Notes: generated from the sequence alone by a model not told the origin. DNA of 16,264 nt from an uncultured Oscillospiraceae bacterium (GCA_934546725.1 CAKTED010000007.1:1-16264); one strand, 5' to 3'; positions 1-7,766 are shown, counted from the stretch's first letter. Made by a program: numbers and translations.

Positions 1-1116
1 CTGCACCTTTTCGCCGTGAAACACCGTCTCCATATCCAGCAGCCCCAGGCCGCGAATATCCGCCATGCCCGCCGCCTCAACGCCGTCCGGGTCCGAAACG
101 GCGTTTCCGAGCATCTGGTAGCCGCCGCACACGCCAAAAACGAGTGTTCCGCGCGCGGCTTCGCGGCACACGGCGGCCTCAAGGCCGCACTCCCGCAGCC
201 AACGCAGGTCGGCGATCGTGCTCTTCGTGCCGGGCAGAATTATCATATCCGGCGAGCCAAGCTCGCTGACGCGGTCAATATACCGCAGTGAAACGTTGCC
301 GTAGCGCTCAAATGGCGAAAAATCGGTAAAGTTCGAGATTCGCGGCAGTCGGATAACGGCAATGTCCAGCAGCTTGCGCGCCGTATCGCGCGAAAAGCGC
401 TCCGAAAGACTGTCCTCATCATCCACGTCCACGCGCGTATACGGGATTATGCCCGCCACCGGCGCGCCGCAAAGCGCCTCAAGCTGTGCAAGCCCCGGTC
501 TGAGGATGTCCGCATCGCCGCGGAATTTGTTTATAATGAGTCCCTTCACGCGCGAGCGCTCATCGGGTTCCAGCAGCGCCACGGTTCCGTAGAGCTGCGC
601 GAAAACTCCGCCCCGGTCAATGTCGCCAATGAGCAGTACGGGCGCGTCCACGAGCCTTGCAAGACCCATATTCACGAAGTCGTCCCGACGAAGATTTATC
701 TCCGCCGGGCTGCCCGCGCCCTCGATGACAATAACGTCATGCTCGGCGGCAAGGCTTTCATAGGCCTGCATCACGGCAGGCAGATAGTCCCGCTTCTTTT
801 CATAATACTCCGTCGCGCGCATATTTCCCTGCACGCGGCCGTTCACGATCACCTGGCTGCCGACGTCCGTCGTCGGCTTGAGCAGAATGGGATTCATGCG
901 CACATCCGGCGCGATCCCCGCCGCCTCGGCCTGCACGACCTGCGCGCGGCCCATCTCGCCGCCGTCCGCCGTCACGAACGAATTGAGCGCCATGTTCTGG
1001 CTTTTGAACGGCGCGACGCTGTATCCGTCCTGCCGGAAGACGCGGCACAGCCCCGCCGCAAGAAGGCTCTTGCCCGCGTTGGACATCGTGCCCTGCATCA
1101 TTATGTTAAGTGCCAT
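1..1116 (-). CDS. cobQ: Cobyric acid synthase CobQ, 3' part missing at window edge
   Basis: This glutamine-dependent amidotransferase adds amide groups to side chains b, d, e and g of adenosylcobyrinic acid a,c-diamide during cobalamin synthesis in the cytoplasm. Translating the minus strand from ATG at 1114-1116 gives 372 codons open to the window edge. The N-terminal P-loop-like segment (GTMSNAGKS, residues 9-17), the [10 protein letters not shown] motif (37-46), the [12 protein letters not shown] motif (131-142) and GDIDRGG (164-170) are CobQ hallmarks. The glutaminase nucleophile is Cys330 in [10 protein letters not shown]. Family members are about 490-510 residues, so roughly the last quarter, including the catalytic His, lies outside. 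A GGGGAGGAG ribosome binding site sits in the 14-nt gap after cbiB, showing they are co-transcribed. Confidence 0.95.
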   Translation of the reverse strand, partial: MALNIMMQGTMSNAGKSLLAAGLCRVFRQDGYSVAPFKSQNMALNSFVTADGGEMGRAQVVQAEAAGIAPDVRMNPILLKPTTDVGSQVIVNGRVQGNMRATEYYEKKRDYLPAVMQAYESLAAEHDVIVIEGAGSPAEINLRRDDFVNMGLARLVDAPVLLIGDIDRGGVFAQLYGTVALLEPDERSRVKGLIINKFRGDADILRPGLAQLEALCGAPVAGIIPYTRVDVDDEDSLSERFSRDTARKLLDIAVIRLPRISNFTDFSPFERYGNVSLRYIDRVSELGSPDMIILPGTKSTIADLRWLRECGLEAAVCREAARGTLVFGVCGGYQMLGNAVSDPDGVEAAGMADIRGLGLLDMETVFHGEKVQ

Positions 1117-1130
1117 TTTTCTCCTCCCCA

Positions 1131-2099
1131 TCAGACGAAAAGCAGCAGCGCCTTTACGCCGCAGAGGATCACAAGCGCAAGTATCGCCGTGGCATACATG
1201 AGCCTGCACGCGCGCGGAATATCCTCCGGCTCTATCTCGCGCAGCGCGTCGCCGATATATTCCTTTTTATGCAGCACGCCGTGGTACCACGCGTCGCCCG
1301 CCAGCCGCAGGCCAAGCAGTCCCGCGCAGACGGATTCCGTCTGTGCCGAGTTCGGGCTTGCGTGCTTATAGCGGTCGCGGCGGAATATGCGCCAGCCATT
1401 TTTTGCGTCAAGCCCCGTTATCGCCCCGGCGGCGAGCATCACGAGCGCCGAAAACCGCGCGGGGATAAAGTTGAATACATCGTCCAGCTTCGCGGGGATG
1501 AGGCCGACGTTTTTATACGGCGGCTCGACGTAGCCGAGCATGGAATCCATCGTGTTCACGGCCTTGTAGAAAAATCCGAGCGGCGCGCCGCCCAGGGCAA
1601 GGAAGATGAGCGGCGCGATAACGCCGTCGGACGCGTTTTCGGCCACGGTCTCGACAGCCGCGCGGGCAACGCCCTTTTCGTCCAGGCGCGCGGTATCGCG
1701 CCCGACTATCATGGAAACGGCGCGTCGCGCCTGCTCGAGCGTTCCGGTCCCGAGCGCACGGTACACCTTCATGCTCTCGTCCCGCAGCGACTTCGTCGCC
1801 AGCACCTGCCAGCACATTATGCTCTCCAGCGCAAGTCTGAGCCAGACTGAAACGAAGCGCCCGGCGCAGAAAAGTATCGCAAAAGGCAGCGCGGCGGATA
1901 TGAATACGGTAAAAAACCACACAAGGCCGCCCGCCGTGACCTCGCCCGCCCTGCTTTTGGGGCAGAGCCTGCGGAATATCCTCTCAAGAAAGCTTATCAG
2001 CCTGCCTATACCCACCACGGGGTGCGGCAGACCGTGCGGATCGCCAATTATAAGGTCCAGCACAAAGCCGATTAGCAGCGCGTACAGCGACCATTTCAT
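1131..2099 (-). CDS. cbiB: Adenosylcobinamide-phosphate synthase CbiB (CobD in the other nomenclature)
   Basis: This integral membrane enzyme attaches the aminopropanol (phosphate) arm to adenosylcobyric acid, the step after CobQ. The 322-residue product has the usual family length. Diagnostic segments are [18 protein letters not shown] (15-32), [16 protein letters not shown] (151-166), the [12 protein letters not shown] stretch (179-190), and the [19 protein letters not shown] region (248-266). Hydrophobic membrane segments lie near residues 3-19, 57-80, 160-178 and 300-322. GGAGG lies 7 nt upstream of the ATG. It is the first gene of the cbiB-cobQ unit, reading away from the NSS transporter. 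A strong promoter is only about 40 bp upstream. Confidence 0.95.
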   Translation of the reverse strand: MKWSLYALLIGFVLDLIIGDPHGLPHPVVGIGRLISFLERIFRRLCPKSRAGEVTAGGLVWFFTVFISAALPFAILFCAGRFVSVWLRLALESIMCWQVLATKSLRDESMKVYRALGTGTLEQARRAVSMIVGRDTARLDEKGVARAAVETVAENASDGVIAPLIFLALGGAPLGFFYKAVNTMDSMLGYVEPPYKNVGLIPAKLDDVFNFIPARFSALVMLAAGAITGLDAKNGWRIFRRDRYKHASPNSAQTESVCAGLLGLRLAGDAWYHGVLHKKEYIGDALREIEPEDIPRACRLMYATAILALVILCGVKALLLFV

Positions 2100-2136
2100 T
2101 CTCCTGCCTCCATTCGTCCTTTAATGGTCGTTTCTG

Positions 2137-2164
2137 ATTATAGCATAGCATGTTAAGCTGTCAA
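2137..2164 (-). promoter_or_regulatory. Sigma-A promoter of the cbiB-cobQ operon
   Basis: Read on the minus strand, TTGACA (2159-2164) and TATAAT (2137-2142) are both perfect consensus boxes separated by 16 bp. Transcription should start near 2130, giving a leader of only about 30 nt before the cbiB ATG. That is too short to hold a cobalamin riboswitch. Confidence 0.85.
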
Positions 2165-2182
2165 CGGTCTGATAAATGTTCC

Positions 2183-2211
2183 TTGACAAAGCCGTGACCC
2201 TCCTGTAAAAT
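2183..2211 (+). promoter_or_regulatory. Sigma-A promoter of the NSS transporter gene
   Basis: TTGACA (2183-2188) and TAAAAT (2206-2211) are separated by 17 bp. The start site is expected at about 2218-2221. It is back-to-back with the cbiB promoter: the two -35 boxes are 18 bp apart, so a single bound regulator could affect both. Confidence 0.85.
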
Positions 2212-2220
2212 ATATACTAT

Positions 2221-2247
2221 AAATTCGCTCTCCCGGAGAGTGAATTT
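2221..2247 (+). promoter_or_regulatory. Long inverted repeat at the 5' end of the NSS transcript
   Basis: The arms AAATTCGCTCTCC and GGAGAGTGAATTT pair over 13 positions with one G-U wobble around a single central C. The repeat begins at the predicted transcription start. It could be a 5'-terminal mRNA stem-loop, an operator just downstream of the -10 box, or (since GTTGCTTTTT follows) a leaky attenuator. The sequence does not decide between these. Confidence 0.6.
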
Positions 2248-2276
2248 GTTGCTTTTTAACGCTTTCGCTAAATCAT

Positions 2277-2317
2277 CACTTCGTCAAAGTGCATTTTGCG
2301 CGGCAATAAGCCCGCGC
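2277..2317 (+). promoter_or_regulatory. Two further hairpins in the NSS leader
   Basis: CACTT/AAGTG (2277-2281 with 2287-2291, loop CGTCA) and GCGCGG/CCGCGC (2298-2303 with 2312-2317, 8-nt loop) follow the first inverted repeat and end 13 nt before the ribosome binding site. Together they make a structured leader of about 120 nt. I recognise no known riboswitch class. Confidence 0.4.
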
Positions 2318-2330
2318 GCACAGACGGGTC

Positions 2331-2335
2331 AGGAG
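2331..2335 (+). promoter_or_regulatory. Ribosome binding site fixing the NSS start
   Basis: AGGAG lies 6 nt before ATG 2342-2344. The reading frame is open upstream to a GTG at 2240, but that GTG lies inside the leader hairpin, has only the hairpin's GGAGAG next to it, and would add 34 residues not typical of the family. Confidence 0.8.
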
Positions 2336-2341
2336 AGAAAA

Positions 2342-3673
2342 ATGGAACGATCCAACCACACAAAGCATTTCGCCAGCCGCTGGGGCTTCATCCTCGCCTC
2401 CGTCGGCTCAGCCGTGGGCATGGCAAACGTCTGGGGCTTTCCGAACAAGCTTGGCAGCAACGGCGGCGGCGCCTTTCTGCTGATATACCTGCTGTTCGTG
2501 ATCATCTTCAGCTTCGTTGCGCTCCCGGCGGAGTTTGCCATGGGCCGCCGCGCCGCTACCGGTACTCTCGGCGCATATGAAAACGCCTGGGGCACGCGCG
2601 GCAGGGCCGCCGCGAAGGTCGGCGGCATCCTCGGCTGGCTTCCGCTGGCCGGCTCACTCTGCATAGCCATCGGCTACGCAAGCATCGTTTCCTATACGCT
2701 CAAGGCACTCGTGGACTCCGTGCTTGGCACGCTCATGACCGCTGACGCCGCGGAGTGGTTCGGCGACTTCTCATCGCGCGACTTTTCCATCGTGCCGTAC
2801 CACATCGTTGTAGTCGTCGGCACACTGCTCACGCTCTACCTCGGCGCGCACAGCATTGAGCGCACGAACAAGATAATGATGCCGCTGTTTTTCGTCATCT
2901 TCCTCATTCTCGCCGTTCGCGTGGCCTTTCTCCCCGAAGCCGTGGAGGGCTATAAATTCATGTTCACTCCGCGCTGGGAGGAGCTTGCCAACCCTATGGT
3001 CTGGATCTGGGCGATGGGGCAGGCCTTCTTCTCGCTTTCGATAACCGGCAGCGGCATGATAGTTTACGGCGCGTATCTTTCAAAGGACGAGGACGTTGTG
3101 GGCGTATCGCGCCACACGGCAATATTCGACACGATCGCCGCCGTCGTTGCGGCGCTCGTCATCATCCCCGCCTGCTTCTCCTACGGGCTCGACGTCGGCG
3201 CGGGTCCCGGCCTGCTCTTCGTTACGCTCCCGACCATATTGCAGGATGTGCCGCTTGGGCGCGTCTTTGCGATAATTCTTTACCTTGCCATGATCTTCGC
3301 GGGCGTAAGCTCGCTGCAGAACATGTTTGAGGCCGTTGCCGAGTCGCTGCTGCACAAGTTCCCGAAGCTGAACCGCAGCGCCGTGCTCGCCATAATCTGT
3401 GTTATCTGCCTCGGCGTCGGCATTTTCATGGAGCCCATAAGCAAATGGGGCCCGTGGATGGACCTTGTTTCGATCTACATAATCCCCATCGGCGCGACCA
3501 TCGGCGCGATATCGTGGTTCTATGTGATGAAAAAGAGCGAGCTGCTCTCCGCCGTCAATACCGGCAGCCTGAAGCGGCGCGGCGGCCTCTGGTACGGCAT
3601 CGGCCGCTACGTCTACGTACCCATGGCCGTGATCCTCTGCTGCGTCGCGCTGTTTATGAAGATCGCGTTCTGA
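2342..3673 (+). CDS. Sodium-dependent transporter of the neurotransmitter:sodium symporter (NSS/SNF) family
   Basis: A 443-residue inner-membrane secondary transporter of the LeuT fold, expected to import an amino acid or related amine using the sodium gradient; the substrate cannot be read from sequence. The signature in TM1-TM2 is clear: GFILASVGSAVGMANVWGFP (15-34) followed by NGGGAFLLIYLL (40-51). TM8 carries FAGVSS, matching the LeuT Na2-site AGLTS segment with Ser for Thr. About 11-12 hydrophobic segments are visible and the length is normal for bacterial members. The outer-gate Arg of the LeuT WRFP motif is Gly here (WGFP, residue 32), while the Asp in the TM10-equivalent segment (WMDLVSI) is kept. 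The gene stands alone with its own promoter and converges on livF. Confidence 0.93.
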   Translation: MERSNHTKHFASRWGFILASVGSAVGMANVWGFPNKLGSNGGGAFLLIYLLFVIIFSFVALPAEFAMGRRAATGTLGAYENAWGTRGRAAAKVGGILGWLPLAGSLCIAIGYASIVSYTLKALVDSVLGTLMTADAAEWFGDFSSRDFSIVPYHIVVVVGTLLTLYLGAHSIERTNKIMMPLFFVIFLILAVRVAFLPEAVEGYKFMFTPRWEELANPMVWIWAMGQAFFSLSITGSGMIVYGAYLSKDEDVVGVSRHTAIFDTIAAVVAALVIIPACFSYGLDVGAGPGLLFVTLPTILQDVPLGRVFAIILYLAMIFAGVSSLQNMFEAVAESLLHKFPKLNRSAVLAIICVICLGVGIFMEPISKWGPWMDLVSIYIIPIGATIGAISWFYVMKKSELLSAVNTGSLKRRGGLWYGIGRYVYVPMAVILCCVALFMKIAF

Positions 3674-3717
3674 CGTGTCCGCGCAGGCGCGGGGAAATGC
3701 GGAAGCCCCAAGGCTCC

Positions 3718-3830
3718 GTCATTCAGAGGCCACGCAGTGGCCGTGGAATCCCCTATGGAGGGCGGAGCAGTACGTTGTCGTTACCTTCTGCAACGTACTA
3801 GGGGATTCCCGCGCGGAGCGTGAGAATGAC
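3718..3830. repeat. Dispersed palindromic repeat, full unit (locus 1, copy A)
   Basis: The unit runs from GTCATTCAGAGG to GAGAATGAC and is an imperfect inverted repeat. The left half carries CCGTGGAATCCCC and the right half GGGGATTCCCGCG. Its centre is a perfect 9-bp inverted repeat, AGTACGTTG/CAACGTACT (loop about 13 nt). The left half is closely similar to the reverse complement of 13624-13680. It lies 44 bp after the NSS stop codon and has no coding potential. Confidence 0.8.
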
Positions 3831-3847
3831 AGCAGAGCTTGAGAGGC

Positions 3848-3914
3848 GGTTGTCGCTACCCTGGTAGAACCATCGGTGGGATTCTTCGGTCGCCTCCGGC
3901 TCCCTCTGAATGAC
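3848..3914. repeat. Dispersed repeat, right half-unit (locus 1, copy B)
   Basis: The segment ends GGGATTCTTCGGTCGCC...CCCTCTGAATGAC. It matches, in reverse complement, the left half at 13561-13627 and the half-unit at 10224-10290, including the TGTCGCT...GGTTGAACC-like inner part. Confidence 0.75.
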
Positions 3915-3955
3915 GTGCGTAGTGGTAAGTGCGAACCGGGGCGCATCGGTAACGT

Positions 3956-4018
3956 GGACGCGCGAGGCCCACGCTCTCCTCCGTCATCCTCGCGAAGCGG
4001 GGATCCCCCGGTCAGGGG
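3956..4018. repeat. Dispersed repeat variant with GTCATCCTCGCG core (locus 1, copy C)
   Basis: GGACGCG, then GCTCTCCTCCGTCATCCTCG, then AGCGGGGATCCCC. It is nearly identical to the reverse complement of 13719-13782. This variant differs from copies A and B by having GTCATCC and GGGGATCCCC in place of GTCATTC and GGAATCCCC. With A and B it fills most of the 436-bp gap between the convergent NSS and livF genes; no gene is seen there. Confidence 0.75.
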
Positions 4019-4047
4019 CACACGCCCAACCGTTTATGAAAAGATGA

Positions 4048-4088
4048 AATGCTCCCCAGCGCTTCAGCCCGAAGCGCCGGGGAGCATT
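4048..4088 (-). terminator. Terminator of the liv operon
   Basis: AATGCTCCCC/GGGGAGCATT (10 bp) plus GCGCTTC/GAAGCGC (7 bp), with one internal mismatch and a 5-nt loop, form a very stable hairpin 22 bp beyond the livF stop. On the minus strand it is followed by TTCATCTTTTC, a broken U-rich tail. It also faces the end of the convergent NSS gene. Confidence 0.75.
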
Positions 4089-4109
4089 AAGCATTTCTGC
4101 CGTAAAAGC

Positions 4110-4820
4110 TCAGGTTCCAAGGTAAGCGGCCTTGACGGCCTCATTTGTCAGCAGCTCGTGGCCGGAGCCGGTCATGGTAATGCGGCCGGTTTCCATAACA
4201 TAGCCGAGGTGCGCGGTTTTGAGCGCCATATTCGCGTTCTGCTCAATGAGCAATATGGTCATGCCGCGGCGGTTTATCTCCTTGATTATGTCGAAAATAC
4301 CGCGCACGACCAGCGGGGCAAGACCGAGCGACGGCTCATCCATCATTATCAGCTTCGGGCGACCCATCAGCGCGCGGCCAACGGCCAGCATCTGCTGCTC
4401 GCCGCCGGAAAGCGTACCGCCCGCCTGCCAGGAGCGCTCCTTCAGGCGCGGGAAGAGCTCATAGACCCAGTTGAGGTCATCGGTAATATCGTCCTTGCGG
4501 AGGTATGCGCCGACGCGCAGATTCTCCTTGACGGTAAGGTCCGGGAATATCTTCCGGCCCTCGGGAACGAGCGTAACGCCGCGCGTAACGATCTCCGTGG
4601 GGTTCTTGCCGGTGATATCCTCGCCCATGAATTCAATGCTGCCCGACTGCGGCTTTACAAGGCCGGATATGGCGCGCAGGGTAGAGCTTTTGCCCGCGCC
4701 GTTTGCGCCGATAAGCGTTACGATCTCGCCTGCGGGAACGTCGAGAGAGATGCCCTTGACGGCCTCGATGCCGCCATAATTCACCTTGAGATCTCTGATC
4801 TTCAGAATCGCTTCACTCAT
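4110..4820 (-). CDS. livF: Branched-chain amino-acid type ABC transporter ATP-binding protein LivF
   Basis: One of the two cytoplasmic ATPases that power the importer. The 236-residue product has Walker A GANGAGKS (38-45), the signature LSGGEQQ (137-143) and Walker B LIMMDEPSLGLAP (157-169). It also has the family-typical LLIEQNANMAL (190-200), in which Gln replaces the usual H-loop His. I chose the ATG at 4818-4820, not the in-frame codon 30 nt upstream, because it starts with the conserved MSEAILKIRDL and overlaps the end of livG by 8 nt (ATGAGTGA), a translational-coupling arrangement. It is the last gene of the operon, followed by a strong hairpin. Confidence 0.95.
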   Translation of the reverse strand: MSEAILKIRDLKVNYGGIEAVKGISLDVPAGEIVTLIGANGAGKSSTLRAISGLVKPQSGSIEFMGEDITGKNPTEIVTRGVTLVPEGRKIFPDLTVKENLRVGAYLRKDDITDDLNWVYELFPRLKERSWQAGGTLSGGEQQMLAVGRALMGRPKLIMMDEPSLGLAPLVVRGIFDIIKEINRRGMTILLIEQNANMALKTAHLGYVMETGRITMTGSGHELLTNEAVKAAYLGT

Positions 4821-5661
4821 CCTCTTCCGCCACCCCCAGGTACGCGTCAATTACGCGCTGATTGTTCTGAACCTCCTGCGGCACGCCCTCGGCTATCTTG
4901 CTGCCGAAGTCGATAACGTAGATATAGTCCGAAATATTCATAACAAGGTCCATATGGTGCTCAATGAGCAGTATCGTAAGGTTATATTCGTCGCGTATCT
5001 GCTTTATGAACGCGGAAAGCTCCTGCGTCTCCTGCGGGTTCATGCCTGCCGCGGGCTCGTCAAGCAGCAGCAGCTTCGGCTGAGTTGCCAGCGCGCGGGC
5101 TATCTCGAGCCTGCGCTGAAGGCCGTAGGGCAGGCTCGTGGCCAGCTCGTCCCTGTATTTATCAAGCCCCTGCTCAACAAGCAGCGCCATTGTCTCCTCG
5201 CGCATGCGAGCCTCCTCCTTTGCGTTCAGGCGAAGGGTCGCGGAAAAAACATTCTGCTTTGCGCGCATATGCTTTGCTACGAGCACATTATCAAAAACCG
5301 TCATGCTCTTCCAGAGGCGGATATTCTGGAACGTTCTTGCAATGCCGAGCTTCGTAATTTTGTCCGGCGTATTATGAATGGCATGCTCCGCGCCGTAAAG
5401 CCCGGCGTTCTCGCCCTTGTACTGCTTCTTCATCTTTCCGCCGGGGCGGCTGCGCACCATGGGCTTGCCCATGAATTCTATGAGGCCGTTCGTGGGCTGA
5501 TACACGCCCGTGATGCAGTTGAAGGCCGTCGTTTTTCCCGCGCCGTTGGGGCCGATAAGCGCAACGATCTGGTTCTCGCCGATATCGAGCGAAAGGTTAT
5601 TCACCGCCACAACGCCGCCGAACTGCATCGTTACGTTCTCAACGTGGAGGACATTATTCAT
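4813..5661 (-). CDS. livG: Branched-chain amino-acid type ABC transporter ATP-binding protein LivG
   Basis: The second ATPase of the importer, 282 residues from ATG 5659-5661. Walker A is GPNGAGKTT (37-45), the Q-loop region is ARTFQNIRLW (108-117), and the signature is the LivG-type LPYGLQRRLEIARAL (177-191). Walker B is LLLLDEPAAGMNP (197-209) and the H-loop is LLIEHHMDLVM (231-241). A basic insert of about 30 residues (69-100, SRPGGKMKKQYKG and following) makes it longer than the usual 255 or so. The open frame extends 18 codons upstream, but a GGAGG site and an 8-nt overlap with the livM end (ATGAATAA) support this start. Confidence 0.95.
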   Translation of the reverse strand: MNNVLHVENVTMQFGGVVAVNNLSLDIGENQIVALIGPNGAGKTTAFNCITGVYQPTNGLIEFMGKPMVRSRPGGKMKKQYKGENAGLYGAEHAIHNTPDKITKLGIARTFQNIRLWKSMTVFDNVLVAKHMRAKQNVFSATLRLNAKEEARMREETMALLVEQGLDKYRDELATSLPYGLQRRLEIARALATQPKLLLLDEPAAGMNPQETQELSAFIKQIRDEYNLTILLIEHHMDLVMNISDYIYVIDFGSKIAEGVPQEVQNNQRVIDAYLGVAEEDE

Positions 5662-6868
5662 TTTCGCCGCCCTCCTTTCCTGCCGCTTTCTTTTTTCTTC
5701 CGCGTATTCGCCCAATCAGGCCGCCGATGCCCTTGAAGGATATCTCCTTATCTCCCATGATGCCCTTCGAGAAGAAGAGAACGATGACCATGATAACAAC
5801 GGAGAAGACGACCTTTCTGAAGCCGTCGCGGAAGAACGGAACGTCAACAAGGCCGAAGAGCGAGCCGCTGTCGAGAAAGCGCAGCCACCACTCCGAGCAG
5901 GCGATATAGAGGAACGCCGCTATGCAGCTGCCGGATACGGAGCCGATACCGCCGATGACCACCATGAGCAGTATCTCATAGGTCATGGCCGTTTTGAACG
6001 CGGAGGCCTGGATCGTCGTCTGGAACATGGCCAGCAGCGCACCGCCCACGCCCGCGAAAAAGCTCGAGATGACAAAGGCTATCATCTTGTGGCGGAAAAG
6101 GCTTATGCCCATCGCCTCGGCTGCGACCTCGTCGTCACGAATGGACTTGAGCGCGCGGCCGTAGGAGGAATTTATCAGCAGCACGATGAGCAGTATGCAG
6201 ACCGTTACGACGGCGAAGGGGAAAAGCGTGCCGAATTTCAGCGTAACGCTGCCGAAGGTGAGGTTCATATCCGAGAAGTTCGTATATTTTCTCAGCAGGT
6301 TGGAGCCGTTCGTTATGCGGCCAAGCCCCTCCCACTGGAACACGGCGCGGATTATTTCCGCAAAGCCGAGCGTTGCAATGGCGAGATAGTCGCTCTTCAG
6401 GCGCAGCACGGGGAAGCCGATGAGCGCCGCAAAGCCCGCCGCGAGCAGGCCCGCTATGATAAGCGCGACGATAACGCCGAGGAGCGTTCCGAGATTCGTT
6501 CCGATGGCGCTGCTGAGCAGCTCGGGGATCGAGCCCTTGATTATGCCGCCGTCAAAGTACTGATAAACGGCGTCGTGCTGTCCGGCGGGGATGGTTATGG
6601 CCGAGTAGGCATATGCGCCGACGAGCATGAAGCCCGCCTGGCCGAGGGAGAATAGGCCCGTGAAGCCGTTGAGCAGGTTCATTGAAACGCAGAGCAGCGA
6701 GTATATCGCGCCCTTCTTAAGCACGGGAACGAGCATGAGCGTGAACGAGGTCGCGGGCAGGACATTGTCGAGCAGGAAGGCCACGACGTATATAAGGAGC
6801 AGGCAGAGGATGGCGATATATCTGCCAAGCCTGCTCTTTTTATTCAGAGTTTCAGCTGTTTTCGTCAT
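5654..6868 (-). CDS. livM: Branched-chain amino-acid type ABC transporter permease LivM
   Basis: One of the two membrane channel subunits, 404 residues from ATG 6866-6868, which has GAGGTGA just upstream and begins 10 nt after livH stops. Upstream in-frame codons lack such a site. Typical features are the LLNGFTGLFSLGQAGFMLVG stretch, the RLKSDYLAIATLGFAEI segment, and the cytoplasmic coupling loop with SIRDDEVAAEAMGI. Several hydrophobic spans are present, and the C-terminus is a charged cytoplasmic tail (RGRKKKAAGKEGGENE). An extracytoplasmic-looking insert containing AGQHDAVYQYFDGG follows the first permease motif. It pairs with LivH. Confidence 0.94.
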   Translation of the reverse strand: MTKTAETLNKKSRLGRYIAILCLLLIYVVAFLLDNVLPATSFTLMLVPVLKKGAIYSLLCVSMNLLNGFTGLFSLGQAGFMLVGAYAYSAITIPAGQHDAVYQYFDGGIIKGSIPELLSSAIGTNLGTLLGVIVALIIAGLLAAGFAALIGFPVLRLKSDYLAIATLGFAEIIRAVFQWEGLGRITNGSNLLRKYTNFSDMNLTFGSVTLKFGTLFPFAVVTVCILLIVLLINSSYGRALKSIRDDEVAAEAMGISLFRHKMIAFVISSFFAGVGGALLAMFQTTIQASAFKTAMTYEILLMVVIGGIGSVSGSCIAAFLYIACSEWWLRFLDSGSLFGLVDVPFFRDGFRKVVFSVVIMVIVLFFSKGIMGDKEISFKGIGGLIGRIRGRKKKAAGKEGGENE

Positions 6869-6878
6869 GTCGCTCACC

Positions 6879-7766
6879 TCAAACCTTGTCCGTCGCCTTT
6901 TCACCGAATATTCCGGTGGGCTTGACGACGAGAATTACTATAAGGAGAACAAAGGTGAAAGCGTCTGAAAACTCCGTCAGACCAACGCCCTTTATGAGGT
7001 TCTCGCAAATACCGATTATGAACGCTCCGATAACGGCGCCGGGAATTGAGCCGATGCCGCCGAACACCGCCGCGACGAAGGCCTTGAGGCCCGGCATGGA
7101 GCCGGAGGTGGGGATGACGGAGGTATAGTTTGAAAAATAGAGCAGCGAGCCGATGGCCGCGAGGAAGCAGCCGATGACGAAGGTCACGCTTATGACCCTG
7201 TTTATCTTTATGCCCATGAGCTGGCTGGTTTCAAAATCCTTTGATACCGCGCGCATGGCCATGCCCATTTTCGTATGATTTATGATGAGCATGAGCACGA
7301 TGACGAGCAGAATGGTGAGCACGGGGGTTATAAGCGTAACAAGCTTCGTGGTCGCGCCCATTATCGTGACGGATTTGCTCAGGCCGGGGATGGACGGATA
7401 TATCTGCGGCAGGCCGCCGGTGAAGTAAAGCGCGCAGTTCTGAAGCAGATAGCTCACGCCTATCGCGGAGATCATAACGCTCATTCGCGGCGCGCTGCGC
7501 AGAGGCTTATACGCCACGCGTTCGATCACGAAGCCGAGGACCATCGTTGCGATTATTACGATGGGGATGGATATGTACATGGGTGCAACGGCCGATACAT
7601 AGACCATTACAAGGCCCGCGACCATGAATACATCGCCGTGGGCAAAGTTTATAAGGCGCAGAATGCCGTACACCATCGTGTAGCCGATGGCTATCAGTGC
7701 GTACTGACCGCCGGTGGAGATACCGGCGAGGAGATACGGCAGCTTCGCGCTGATAAAATCATACAT
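6879..7766 (-). CDS. livH: Branched-chain amino-acid type ABC transporter permease LivH
   Basis: The other channel subunit, 295 residues, normal family length. The N-terminus GISTGGQYALIAIGYTMVYG and then ILRLINFAHGDVFMVAG is the classic LivH signature. The coupling-helix region MGMAMRAVSKDFETSQLMGI and the C-terminal KAFVAAVFGGIGSIPGAVIG are also typical. A GGGAGGAG site lies 8 nt upstream of ATG 7764-7766. It is separated from the binding-protein gene by 223 bp holding a stable hairpin. That spacing suggests lower expression of the permease and ATPase genes than of the lipoprotein. Confidence 0.95.
   Translation of the reverse strand: MYDFISAKLPYLLAGISTGGQYALIAIGYTMVYGILRLINFAHGDVFMVAGLVMVYVSAVAPMYISIPIVIIATMVLGFVIERVAYKPLRSAPRMSVMISAIGVSYLLQNCALYFTGGLPQIYPSIPGLSKSVTIMGATTKLVTLITPVLTILLVIVLMLIINHTKMGMAMRAVSKDFETSQLMGIKINRVISVTFVIGCFLAAIGSLLYFSNYTSVIPTSGSMPGLKAFVAAVFGGIGSIPGAVIGAFIIGICENLIKGVGLTEFSDAFTFVLLIVILVVKPTGIFGEKATDKV

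Noticed and set aside
2100..2340. Cobalamin or glycine riboswitch between cbiB and the NSS gene
   Set aside because: The minus-strand leader is too short and the plus-strand leader shows none of the conserved core sequences I know for these classes.
2240..2341. In-frame GTG-initiated N-terminal extension of the NSS transporter
   Set aside because: It begins inside the leader inverted repeat, adds 34 residues unlike the family, and a good AGGAG site precedes ATG 2342.
3718..4018. Insertion sequence or CRISPR array
   Set aside because: Units are short, palindromic and non-coding, with no transposase and no regularly spaced direct repeats with spacers.
3876..4916. Long plus-strand open frame (346 codons) over the repeat region and livF
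   Set aside because: Antisense to livF and the start of livG; composition is a GC-rich shadow with no recognisable domain and no ribosome binding site.
5510..6655. Long plus-strand open frame (381 codons) antisense to livG/livM
   Set aside because: Charged, low-information shadow of clear permease coding sequence.
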